The notes: generated by a model not told the origin, from the sequence alone. 13,076 bases of DNA from CAYYFV01 sp964451705 (GCA_964451705.1 CAYVIV010000027.1:1-13076); one strand, 5' to 3'. Shown: positions 6,925 to 13,075, counted from the first letter of the stretch. Numbers and translations: made by a program.

Positions 6925-7700
6925 GCCACTGCTTTATTCAGTTTGTATAATAACTTAATTAGAGCTAATGTTGAAAATTTTGTAGTTACATTAGCGGCTG
7001 TTTGTGTTTTAAGACTTTTTAGAATTGCTGTTTTTTCCGGTCGCGAGTTTATAAGACAATAGGCATAATCAAAGGCACCCAAATAATGAATATCCGATGT
7101 AGCAACTAAAGGTTTCTTATAAATTTTAGAGCAAAGTTTTGAGAGCAAATTTGGATTGCAAATAAAACTATAAAAGTGACAAAACTCTATGCAATCAAGT
7201 AGGTTTTTATGTATAAAAAATTTGAACATCAAGCTATGCTTTGATGGATGAAAAGGATGAGCAGCCATTACAAGAATTTCTGGGTGAGCTTTTTTGTAGG
7301 CTTTGAGTTTTGCAAAGCTGTCGACTTGGAGCACTTCTTTGTTGCAGTTGTAAATAAGAATATGGGCAGAGTCTATGGTCTTTTCGATACCAGGTATCAA
7401 AATTATGCCTTTTTTGAGGGCGTAGTTTTGGAGTTTTTTGTTAAAAATCAGAGTATCGTGGCAAGTAATGCTCAAAACATCGACCTTGCACTCATGAGCT
7501 TTGTCGATTGCTTGTGTAGCTGAGTATTTAATATTGTCTTGCTGGTCTCCAGCTACGTGTAGGTGGAGTTGGCACTTGAGAGTTCTGGCTTGGGTTTGAG
7601 ACTGTGATTTAGGTTGTGTTTTATGCAGTACTTTATGCAGTACTTTATTCTGTGATTTTGTTGATGGCGTCTGCGGCTTCTTGAATTTTTTCTTGTGCAT
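6921..7700 (-). CDS. PHP-family metal-dependent phosphoesterase
   Basis: A 259-residue protein of the PHP fold (as in histidinol phosphatase, the polymerase PHP domains and RNase AM/TrpH-type 3',5'-nucleotide phosphatases). Metal-ligand motifs seen in order: LHLH (45-48), SITCHD (77-82, matching the usual TDH motif with Asp replaced by Cys but the ligand His kept), GIE (104-106), AHILIY (113-118), AAHPFHP (146-152) and TSDIHYL (201-207). All the His/Asp/Glu positions expected to bind metal therefore appear present. The first 40 residues are a Lys/Gln/Ser/Thr-rich tail holding a KVLHKVLH repeat, encoded by a 12-base tandem duplication. The only ATG (7698-7700) lies inside the upstream lipoprotein gene, giving an unusual 56-base overlap; a non-ATG start nearer residue 40 is possible. 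It is coupled to pta by a 4-base overlap. The substrate is unknown; the neighbours suggest a phosphorylated nucleotide or sugar. Confidence 0.82.
   Translation of the reverse strand: MHKKKFKKPQTPSTKSQNKVLHKVLHKTQPKSQSQTQARTLKCQLHLHVAGDQQDNIKYSATQAIDKAHECKVDVLSITCHDTLIFNKKLQNYALKKGIILIPGIEKTIDSAHILIYNCNKEVLQVDSFAKLKAYKKAHPEILVMAAHPFHPSKHSLMFKFFIHKNLLDCIEFCHFYSFICNPNLLSKLCSKIYKKPLVATSDIHYLGAFDYAYCLINSRPEKTAILKSLKTQTAANVTTKFSTLALIKLLYKLNKAVA
7620..7648. repeat. 12-base tandem repeat (2.4 copies) at an overlapping gene junction
   Basis: The unit TTTATGCAGTAC occurs perfectly at 7620-7631 and 7632-7643, followed by a partial TTTAT. It lies within the start of the PHP gene, where it encodes the KVLH repeat, and the stop codon of the lipoprotein gene (7645-7647) falls in the partial third copy. 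Because the unit is a multiple of three, a change in copy number would lengthen the PHP tail without a frameshift. Confidence 0.85.
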
Positions 7701-7965
7701 TTAGAACATCTTTATATGTTTGTTCTATGTTTTCTCCAGCTTGAATCAAATCTTGGCTAGTTTTGTCAAAACGGGTTTTTAATTCTTCTGTAGTTTTTTG
7801 AAAATCCTCTTTAGTCTTCTGGTAATTTTCTTGAACTTGCGAACTTGTATTATCGACAAATTCTACTGTTTGTTCATAGGTTTTGATAGCATCGTCCTGA
7901 GCTTTCTCTAACATGCTACAGCCACTAATGGCTAAAATGATGATGAGGGGGAGTATGTATTGCAT
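7645..7965 (-). CDS. Small coiled-coil lipoprotein (106 aa)
   Basis: A predicted surface lipoprotein with no recognised function. The N-terminus is a short signal peptide (MQYILPLIIILA) ending in a lipobox ISGC, with the lipidated cysteine at residue 16 and Ser at +2. The remaining 90 residues (about 18-104) are highly charged, Gln/Glu/Lys-rich and free of proline, with heptad-like spacing (repeats such as NYQKTKEDFQKTTEELKTRF), so they should form one long alpha helix or coiled coil. There is no N-terminal positive charge apart from the start, which is slightly atypical. The start codon shares a base with the stop of the zinc-ribbon gene (TAATG) and the 3' end overlaps the PHP gene. The lipoprotein call is from the motif; any structural or tethering role is a guess. 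Confidence 0.75.
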   Translation of the reverse strand: MQYILPLIIILAISGCSMLEKAQDDAIKTYEQTVEFVDNTSSQVQENYQKTKEDFQKTTEELKTRFDKTSQDLIQAGENIEQTYKDVLNAQEKIQEAADAINKITE

Positions 7966-8270
7966 TATTTTTGGAATAGGTCTTTAAAACTACCGTTAAA
8001 ACTTTTTAGGAAATTTTTAACGTCGAGAATGTCGTTTGCAGAAACTTTTTGTGCGTTTAGGTTTTGGTGTTTTCTAGTAGTCCCATCTAATAGTTGGACT
8101 TCGAATTGTGAGTTGGTATTACACCTTGGACAAAAGCAAACTATTGTAACTTGCTTGTCTGTAATGCCTGCTATACTCAAATCTTTATCAGCAAGTCTTT
8201 TTTTGCACTTAACACATTTGTATTTATCTTTAATGTGGCAGATAAGAGCCTTAAAAACTTTGATATTCAT
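7965..8270 (-). CDS. Small protein with two CxxC knuckles, likely zinc ribbon (101 aa)
   Basis: I do not recognise this family. The protein has CVKC (19-22) and CFCPRC (45-50), two cysteine pairs about 25 residues apart, which is the layout of a four-cysteine zinc ribbon. The hydrophobic strand TDKQVTIVCFCPRC leading into the second knuckle is typical of such ribbons. The remainder, after residue 55, is polar and probably helical near the end (ILDVKNFLKSFNG). The ATG at 8268-8270 is preceded by an A-rich stretch and no Shine-Dalgarno sequence. It lies 59 bases after gltX and its stop overlaps the lipoprotein start by one base, so it probably heads the coupled operon. It has no signal peptide or membrane helix, so it should be cytoplasmic. 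A nucleic-acid-binding or regulatory role is possible but unproven. Confidence 0.7.
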   Translation of the reverse strand: MNIKVFKALICHIKDKYKCVKCKKRLADKDLSIAGITDKQVTIVCFCPRCNTNSQFEVQLLDGTTRKHQNLNAQKVSANDILDVKNFLKSFNGSFKDLFQK

Positions 8271-8329
8271 TTTTTTATGTATTAAGAAATACGCTTACAT
8301 TTTACTGTATGCAATTTTGATTGTAAAGC

Positions 8330-9919
8330 TTAGCTGTTTAATTTTTCTAAAGCTTTTTCTAATCTTTGGACTGTGGTTTTATAGCCAAGCGCAAATGCTA
8401 ATTCAAAACTACCTGGAGAATACTGTTTATTAGAAAGTGCAACTCTAATTGGCCAAAGCACCTGTCCATTTTTTAGCTCTAAGATTTGGACAATGCTAAT
8501 GAATTTTTCACGGAGTTTATCAATGCTACCAAAGTCTTCTGGCTTTAGGTGTAATAAGCTTGTTTGAATTGCTGATGTAGCTGTGTTGTGATCTACTTGC
8601 ATTTTTTCGTGTATGAATAAGCCAAGGTCGTAGTCTGCAGGGTTTTCAAAAAATAAATCTATTTCTTCTAGCAAGTTTTCAGGATTTTTGAGGATTTTAT
8701 CTTCTAGTGAACAAAGAGCCATGTATAGTAGGTTTTTGTCTTGAATTTTTGTTTCTAAAAACTCAACTTGTTGAGAGCTTAGGTAGGTTTCTAGTAAGTT
8801 GCCTTTTTTATATTCAAATTCTAGGAGCTTGTCGTCGGAATCAAAGGAAACATTTGTTGAACCTTTTTTTTGTTCAGTAATAATGCAGTTTGCTTGAATT
8901 TGCTTAGCAAAATTAATGATTTGTTCTGTGTATAGTTTGCGTTTCCACTGCCAGTTAATCCAGTTGAATTTGTCTATGTCAAAAATAGCTCCAGATTTCT
9001 GGACTCTTTTAAGATCAAATTTTTCAATGAGTTCTGGCATAGAGAAGATTTCTTGCTGGTCTGGAGTGTTAAACCCAAGTAAGGCAATATAGTTGATGAT
9101 AGCTTCTTTTAGAAAGCCTTTTTGAATATAGCTTTCAACCGAGACATCGTTAGTTCGTTTGGAAAGCTTTTTGTTATTACTACCAAGGATTAAGGGTAGG
9201 TGAGCATACTTTGGTGGTTTATGTCCAAGTGCTAAGAATAGTAGTATATGTTTTGGTGCGGATGGTAGCCACTCCTCGCCACGGAAAACATGGCTTATTT
9301 CCATATCTATATCGTCACAGATTGCAGCTAGGTGATAGGTGCCCATGCCATCTGATTTAAGCAAAACATGGTCGTCTAGAGTGTTTGTATCGAAACTGAT
9401 TTCTCCTCGAATTAGATCTTTAAACTTAACAGTTTGATTTTCTGGTATTGCCTGTCGCACAACAAAGCTGGTTTTGGTATCTATTAGTGCTTGAACTTCG
9501 CTGTCTGATAGCTTGCGGCATTTTTTGTCGTAGAGAGGGGCTTGCGAGTTATCTTTTTGTTGTTGCCTAAGTTCGTCCAGACGTTCTTTGCTACAAAAAC
9601 ATTTGTAGGCTTTTTTTTCTTTAAGCAGCTTGGCCACGTATTTATGATGATTGTTCTGTCTTTCAGATTGAATATAGGGGCCATAGCCCCCACCTTGCTT
9701 GGGACCTTCGTCTGGGGTGATGCCGGCCCAATTTAGCATATCTATTAGCTTTTCTGCGGCGTCGTTAACAAGGCGTGCTTGGTCTGTGTCTTCGATTCTG
9801 AGAATAAATGTACCGTTTTTGTTTTTGGCAAATAAAAAGGGATAAAGTGCAGCTCTAAGTGCACCAATATGAAGATAGCCTGTAGGGGATGGTGCGAACC
9901 TGGTTCTGATTTCTGTCAT
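8330..9919 (-). CDS. gltX: Glutamate--tRNA ligase
   Basis: Class I aminoacyl-tRNA synthetase charging tRNA-Glu (and, if non-discriminating, tRNA-Gln for later amidation by GatCAB). The 529-residue length is slightly above the usual 470-500. Seen: RFAPSPTGYLHIGALRAALY (7-26) with the HIGH motif as HIGA, RIEDTDQARL (41-50), a zinc-knuckle region CFCSKERLDELR (107-118) with the partner cysteine C134 in LYDKKCR, GEEWLPSAPKH (214-224), and the KMSKS motif as KKLSKR (250-255). The C-terminal anticodon-binding half (about 330-529) is more divergent. Forty bases separate it from the last pilin-like gene upstream, and the zinc-ribbon gene follows after 59 bases, so it may be transcribed with either group. 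Whether it is discriminating cannot be judged from sequence reading alone. Identification is very secure. Confidence 0.96.
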   Translation of the reverse strand: MTEIRTRFAPSPTGYLHIGALRAALYPFLFAKNKNGTFILRIEDTDQARLVNDAAEKLIDMLNWAGITPDEGPKQGGGYGPYIQSERQNNHHKYVAKLLKEKKAYKCFCSKERLDELRQQQKDNSQAPLYDKKCRKLSDSEVQALIDTKTSFVVRQAIPENQTVKFKDLIRGEISFDTNTLDDHVLLKSDGMGTYHLAAICDDIDMEISHVFRGEEWLPSAPKHILLFLALGHKPPKYAHLPLILGSNNKKLSKRTNDVSVESYIQKGFLKEAIINYIALLGFNTPDQQEIFSMPELIEKFDLKRVQKSGAIFDIDKFNWINWQWKRKLYTEQIINFAKQIQANCIITEQKKGSTNVSFDSDDKLLEFEYKKGNLLETYLSSQQVEFLETKIQDKNLLYMALCSLEDKILKNPENLLEEIDLFFENPADYDLGLFIHEKMQVDHNTATSAIQTSLLHLKPEDFGSIDKLREKFISIVQILELKNGQVLWPIRVALSNKQYSPGSFELAFALGYKTTVQRLEKALEKLNS

Positions 9920-9959
9920 TTTTGGTGAATTATTTCTTAAGTTAGAATGAGTTAGTCTT

Positions 9960-10523
9960 TTACTGTGTTACTATTTCTTCTAGCTCTTCGACAATCAAGA
10001 CTGTTTTAAAGACAAAGCTTGTAATAGAGTAACTTAAGAATATTATTAGCAGACCTCCAATCAAAAGGCCAAGGTTTTTTTTGGCTTCGCTAAGTTTGGA
10101 CTCCTCTCCAGCTGCAGTAATTAGTTTAAAGGCATTGATAATAATAAATAAAATAGAGACTCCAGCCAAGAGTTGCAAGACTGTTGCAATTACATCAGCA
10201 AGCACGCGCTTGGCCTTAATGCTGGGTGCTTTTACATTGCCAGATTGCTTTACTTTACTTTTTTCAATGGTGGTTAGTTCAATTTCGGGCAGTTTGACTT
10301 TGGCTCTGATTTCGGGATCTAGCTCGACTGCGGCAATCTGTGTTGGTTGTGCTTGAGTTTGGGAAAGTTGTCTTGTTTGGCTAGCTAAGCTAACTGGACT
10401 TAGTAGTAGCACTTGTAACACGAGGCTTGCAAAGATTGCTAGAATTATTAATTGAGTTCTAGTTTGGGCTGGCTTTTGTTTGAGTTTGAGCTCGTTTGGC
10501 AAACTGTTTGTTAAATTAGACAT
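9960..10523 (-). CDS. VirB2/TrbC-like pilin-family membrane protein, copy 1 (187 aa)
   Basis: Fourth complete member, and last in transcription order, of the five-gene array. Layout: a polar N-terminus, a first hydrophobic segment (about 23-45, ending SPVSLASQT, a possible signal peptidase site after SLA), a Gln/Thr- and Lys-rich linker (about 48-105), then two membrane helices (about 108-137 and 150-175) joined by AAGEESKLSEAKKN, and an acidic C-terminal tail. The two helices and the Gly/Ala...AK loop are the hallmark of VirB2/TrbC-type pilins and of the related short proteins frequent in CPR genomes. The family link is inferred from topology and loop motif, not from close identity. It sits 11 bases after the previous gene. 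It has no cysteines in the exported part, unlike copies 4 and 5. The start at 10521-10523 is the only good ATG before the signal. Confidence 0.75.
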   Translation of the reverse strand: MSNLTNSLPNELKLKQKPAQTRTQLIILAIFASLVLQVLLLSPVSLASQTRQLSQTQAQPTQIAAVELDPEIRAKVKLPEIELTTIEKSKVKQSGNVKAPSIKAKRVLADVIATVLQLLAGVSILFIIINAFKLITAAGEESKLSEAKKNLGLLIGGLLIIFLSYSITSFVFKTVLIVEELEEIVTQ

Positions 10524-10534
10524 TAGGGATATTG

Positions 10535-10996
10535 TTAAACGTTTAGGCTAGTAAAAAATGCTATAATCGCCGAGACAACTGCTAGGCTGGCCATTATAAC
10601 CCCACCTCCGATAATGGTGTATATTATAATGTTTTTAAGTTCGTTAAGGGTTTCCTCGTCTCCATATCCAAAGATTAGCCTAGTACCAGTATAAAAGAAT
10701 ATAATCATAATTATTATTCCAGAAAATTTAAAAACTATATTCAGGATATTTGGTAGCACTTCGTATTCTAAATCTGACTCAACAAAGTTGGGATCTATTG
10801 TAGTTCCACTTTCTTTGAGCCTTTTTGATCCTTTTATAATATCTAAGTCATCATCTCTAAGCTCGTTTAATTTATCTTCTACTTTTCCCTCTGCTTCGGT
10901 TTTTGTGATGTTTGGGGCAGCTATTACAGTGGGTAGGGCGAGGTTTAAAAAGCAGGCTAAGACTATTAATGAGATAATTTTTTTTATATTTTGCAT
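10535..10996 (-). CDS. VirB2/TrbC-like pilin-family membrane protein, copy 2 (153 aa)
   Basis: A compact member of the array. The signal peptide is clear: basic MQNIKK, a hydrophobic core, then TVIAAPN with likely cleavage near residue 26-27. A short acidic helical segment (about 30-80, for instance KVEDKLNELRDDDLDIIKG) precedes two membrane helices (about 83-110 and 123-149). The connecting loop is GYGDEETLNELKN, so the Gly-Asp-Glu pattern seen in the other copies is kept, although the Ala-Lys pair is replaced by Leu-Lys. Mature length, around 125 residues, is close to real VirB2-type pilins after processing. Four bases separate it from the copy 3 stop and 11 from the next start, so it is co-transcribed. 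No Shine-Dalgarno sequence precedes the ATG. Function in a pilus or in a secretion channel is inferred from family resemblance. Confidence 0.77.
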   Translation of the reverse strand: MQNIKKIISLIVLACFLNLALPTVIAAPNITKTEAEGKVEDKLNELRDDDLDIIKGSKRLKESGTTIDPNFVESDLEYEVLPNILNIVFKFSGIIIMIIFFYTGTRLIFGYGDEETLNELKNIIIYTIIGGGVIMASLAVVSAIIAFFTSLNV

Positions 10997-11000
10997 AGAT

Positions 11001-11498
11001 TTATCTAGTTGGAGTTAATGGAAGCGTAAAGACAATTTGAACAATTGCATAAGCCAATAGTGCAATCACCAAGCCTAGAATTGAATATATTATAACACTT
11101 TTGGCAGTGTTATAGTTTTCGGTTGTACCTATGGCACTTAGGTATAGATACCCGGCATACATAAGCCCTACCAAAGAGGCGACACTAATAAATGCTACCA
11201 ACCTAATAGCAATTTTTGGCAAAATTTTATTGGTAGTATATTCACGTAGTTGACTAGACGTGACCGTTTGTTTCTTGCTTGCATCTCTAAGCTTAGGCCC
11301 AGGTTGTGATGTTGGTTTGTAGAGCTCTGGCAGATTTGAGGCGATAATTAAGGTATCTATATTAGCTGTATGGGTATTAGTGGTGTTTGTAGTTATCTTG
11401 GCATTAGCACTGAGATCATTACTTGTTGTTGCAAATGCAATACTTGGAGATAATATGCAAATGCAAAGTAGGATGGCAGAGAGTCTTTTTTTAAACAT
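11001..11498 (-). CDS. VirB2/TrbC-like pilin-family membrane protein, copy 3 (165 aa)
   Basis: The signal peptide reads MFKKRLSAILLCICILSPSI followed by AFA, with likely cleavage after residue 23. The exported part begins with a Thr/Asn-rich low-complexity stretch (about 24-47) and a Pro/Lys-containing linker, then two membrane helices (about 96-121 and 135-158) joined by the polar loop AIGTTENYNTAKS, which keeps the Gly and Ala-Lys positions of the VirB2-like module. The C-terminus is very short (LPLTPTR). A 137-base gap precedes it, with a possible promoter, so this gene and the next two may form a subset that can be expressed separately. The Thr/Asn-rich region could be a flexible spacer or a site for modification. 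The family call rests on topology plus loop motif. Confidence 0.77.
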   Translation of the reverse strand: MFKKRLSAILLCICILSPSIAFATTSNDLSANAKITTNTTNTHTANIDTLIIASNLPELYKPTSQPGPKLRDASKKQTVTSSQLREYTTNKILPKIAIRLVAFISVASLVGLMYAGYLYLSAIGTTENYNTAKSVIIYSILGLVIALLAYAIVQIVFTLPLTPTR

Positions 11499-11606
11499 AA
11501 CTAGGTAATTAGGGGAATATTTTTTTGCTGAGGCTATCTGTGTTGTGAATTATTTTTTTGTTGTGTGGTTTGTTGAATTTGATTGAGAGTTCATTGTGAT
11601 TTAACT

Positions 11607-11634
11607 AAGATATAAGACTGGAAGCTGTGAGCAA
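11607..11634 (-). promoter_or_regulatory. Possible promoter inside the pilin-like array
   Basis: On the minus strand TTGCTC (11629-11634) is followed after 16 bases by TATCTT (11607-11612), just past the stop of copy 4 and about 109 bases ahead of copy 3. The 137-base gap is by far the largest in the array, which would fit an internal promoter with a long leader. Motif quality is moderate. Confidence 0.3.
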
Positions 11635-11635
11635 T

Positions 11636-12457
11636 TTAAGTAAAGAAGTTTGGATTTATTATATACAAAATGAACCCAGACATAAAGAGAACTGCCAAGG
11701 CTAACAAGCTTTGGGTAATTTGTGTCTTAGCGTCGGACATTGCAGAGTCGTTAGAGCCGCTGACGATAATCTTGATACCATTAAACATAATGACAAGAAT
11801 TGCAATAATCCCAGCAATTCCAGTGCCAAATCTGTAAATCATCCCTAGGTACTTTTGTGCTAAGCCAGCGCCACTGCTGGCTACAATATACTGCTTAGTT
11901 TGGCAGCGAACGTATAGATCATTATTAGTTCCCGTTGTTTTTAGTTTATCAGCTCCTTGAAATTTGTTGAGGACTTTGTTGCACTTTCCTTGCTCTACAT
12001 AGCTCTCTGTACAGCTGTTGAGTTTTATTGCATAGTTCGCGCCCCCGGTAGGTGTTCCTGGAGCATTTTTATAGGTACAAATCCGCATAACTTGGATTAT
12101 ATTTTTTGAGCCAAGCGGCTCGTCTAAAAATGTTACTACTGCCCCCTGGGCTACCGAAGCTTGATATAAATTAAATAAAGGCCCCTGGGTTATTGGGTCA
12201 CATGTAACAAGCCCTCCAGCTGCAGCATTTACACATCCCTTTTGAATAATTTTGTTGATCTGGTCTTTTGTGGCTGCCTGGGCAGATAGTGAGTAAAGGG
12301 GTAGCAGGCATAGAGAAAAAATTAAGAGCTTTTTGAATTTATTTTTCAAGCTTAACTTTTTTTTAAAGGTTAGGGTTTGGCTTGCAGTAGTTTGGTCGTG
12401 ATTGACTATATGATTGCTGTGAGAGCTTAATTTAGTGAACATAGAGCTAGGGGACAT
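11636..12457 (-). CDS. VirB2/TrbC-like membrane protein with six-cysteine ectodomain, copy 4 (273 aa)
   Basis: The largest complete member. A 40-residue Ser/Thr/His/Lys-rich extension precedes the signal core (about 43-58, LLIFSLCLLPLYSL), with likely cleavage after AQA (59-61). The exported domain (about 62-200) has exactly six cysteines (75, 86, 127, 149, 159, 185), enough for three disulfides, and short segments such as RICTYKNAPGTPTGGANYAI. The C-terminal module has two membrane helices (about 205-233 and 247-267) joined by SGSNDSAMSDAKTQ, the clearest VirB2-like loop in the array. The true start may be the second methionine (residue 6, 12440-12442) or the ATG used here; either leaves an unusually long n-region. 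I do not recognise the ectodomain. A surface pilus subunit, adhesin-like tip or secretion-channel part are all possible. The two-helix module is inferred from pattern. Confidence 0.75.
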   Translation of the reverse strand: MSPSSMFTKLSSHSNHIVNHDQTTASQTLTFKKKLSLKNKFKKLLIFSLCLLPLYSLSAQAATKDQINKIIQKGCVNAAAGGLVTCDPITQGPLFNLYQASVAQGAVVTFLDEPLGSKNIIQVMRICTYKNAPGTPTGGANYAIKLNSCTESYVEQGKCNKVLNKFQGADKLKTTGTNNDLYVRCQTKQYIVASSGAGLAQKYLGMIYRFGTGIAGIIAILVIMFNGIKIIVSGSNDSAMSDAKTQITQSLLALAVLFMSGFILYIINPNFFT

Positions 12458-12483
12458 AGAGTGAAATATTAGAGTATTTTGGA

Positions 12484-12505
12484 GCTTAGATTGCTTAGAT
12501 GCTTA
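12484..12505. repeat. Short direct repeat in the leader of copy 4
   Basis: GCTTAGAT occurs at 12484-12491 and again at 12493-12500, followed by a partial GCTTA at 12501-12505. On the minus strand it lies between the probable -10 element and the ATG of copy 4, so it would be in the mRNA leader. It may be a binding site or a chance repeat. Confidence 0.6.
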
Positions 12506-12510
12506 ATTTT

Positions 12511-12539
12511 ATTATAGCCTTAAAATTAGAATTATTTAA
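12511..12539 (-). promoter_or_regulatory. Possible promoter upstream of copy 4
   Basis: A perfect TATAAT (12511-12516 on the minus strand) lies about 54 bases ahead of the copy 4 ATG. With a 17-base spacer the -35 position reads TTAAAT (12534-12539), a poor match that overlaps the stop of the upstream gene. The perfect -10 makes a promoter plausible, but the sequence is AT-rich. Confidence 0.35.
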
Positions 12540-13075
12540 AATAAGTAAGCTTCTATTAAAATTACAATTAAGTATGATAGTAAAACAAAGCTGATTCCAA
12601 AGATAAAGTATTTAATTGCATTTTTGCCTTTATCTTGCATGTCGGAGTTGTTGGAAGCCATTACCATATAAAAGCCTCCCATAATCAAAAAGAACATAGA
12701 GACAAAGAATGCCAAATTGGTGAGTATATTAATGATGTTTAAAATAAAATTAATAGCAGGATTACTAGGACCTGCTCCTTGATCTGTAATGTTTTGAAAG
12801 CCTTTTTGACCCGTAGTTTTTAGCAGCTTTGTGTCCAGTGACTCTGAGTCAAAGTCTCCAAGATCGATTTTTTCAGGGGTATTACCTTTGCAGTAATACT
12901 TATGTATCTCTGAGCATTTTACATTCTGTCTCTTTACTTTGATTTGTTCTTTTTTCGTGCTTGCACAGGCGACTCTGCCTTCTGCAAGTTCCTTTTTGCA
13001 CTTTTCTTTGCTGCCAATTTCACAGTCATTGTTAATGTCGAAGGCTCTAAAATCTTCAACGCTTAGGTTGCCTAG
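12536..13075 (-). CDS. VirB2/TrbC-like membrane protein with cysteine-rich, EF-hand-like ectodomain, copy 5 (5' end cut by window edge)
   Basis: The frame is open from the right edge to a TAA at 12536-12538, giving the last 179 residues; the start and signal peptide lie outside the window. The exported part contains five cysteines (fragment residues 18, 26, 37, 54, 62), with the full number unknown. DINNDCEIGSKE (fragment residues 13-24) fits a calcium-binding EF-hand/dockerin loop: Asp at 1, Asn at 3, Asp at 5, Ile at 8, Glu at 12. An acidic and Asn-rich linker follows (GDFDSESLDTK), then two membrane helices (about 107-139 and 153-177) joined by ASNNSDMQDKGKN, the module shared by the array. 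It is the first array gene visible in transcription order. The 78-base gap to copy 4 contains a possible promoter. Family placement comes from topology and loop; calcium binding is an inference. Confidence 0.75.
   Translation of the reverse strand, partial: LGNLSVEDFRAFDINNDCEIGSKEKCKKELAEGRVACASTKKEQIKVKRQNVKCSEIHKYYCKGNTPEKIDLGDFDSESLDTKLLKTTGQKGFQNITDQGAGPSNPAINFILNIINILTNLAFFVSMFFLIMGGFYMVMASNNSDMQDKGKNAIKYFIFGISFVLLSYLIVILIEAYLF

Noticed and set aside
7248..7523. 91-residue plus-strand frame opposite the PHP gene
   Set aside because: It is antisense to PHP metal-binding motifs, with no recognisable protein features.
8271..8329. Terminator between gltX and the zinc-ribbon gene
   Set aside because: Two weak AT-rich hairpins can be drawn (GCATACA/TGTAAGC with a mismatch, GTATT/AATAC), but the minus strand has an A-run after them, not a T-run.
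7960..8433. 157-residue plus-strand frame opposite the zinc-ribbon gene and the end of gltX
   Set aside because: It looks hydrophobic and open, but it is the reverse of two better-supported minus-strand genes and has no initiation signal; its composition reflects the AT-rich complement.
10081..10356. 91-residue plus-strand frame opposite pilin-like copy 1
   Set aside because: It is antisense to the signal/linker/two-helix protein; its Ser/Ala-rich composition is what the reverse of such a sequence gives.
11550..11594. 14-codon frame (MNSQSNSTNHTTKK) in the leader of pilin-like copy 3
   Set aside because: Short, low-complexity, with no ribosome binding site or run of control codons; more likely chance in an A/C-rich leader.
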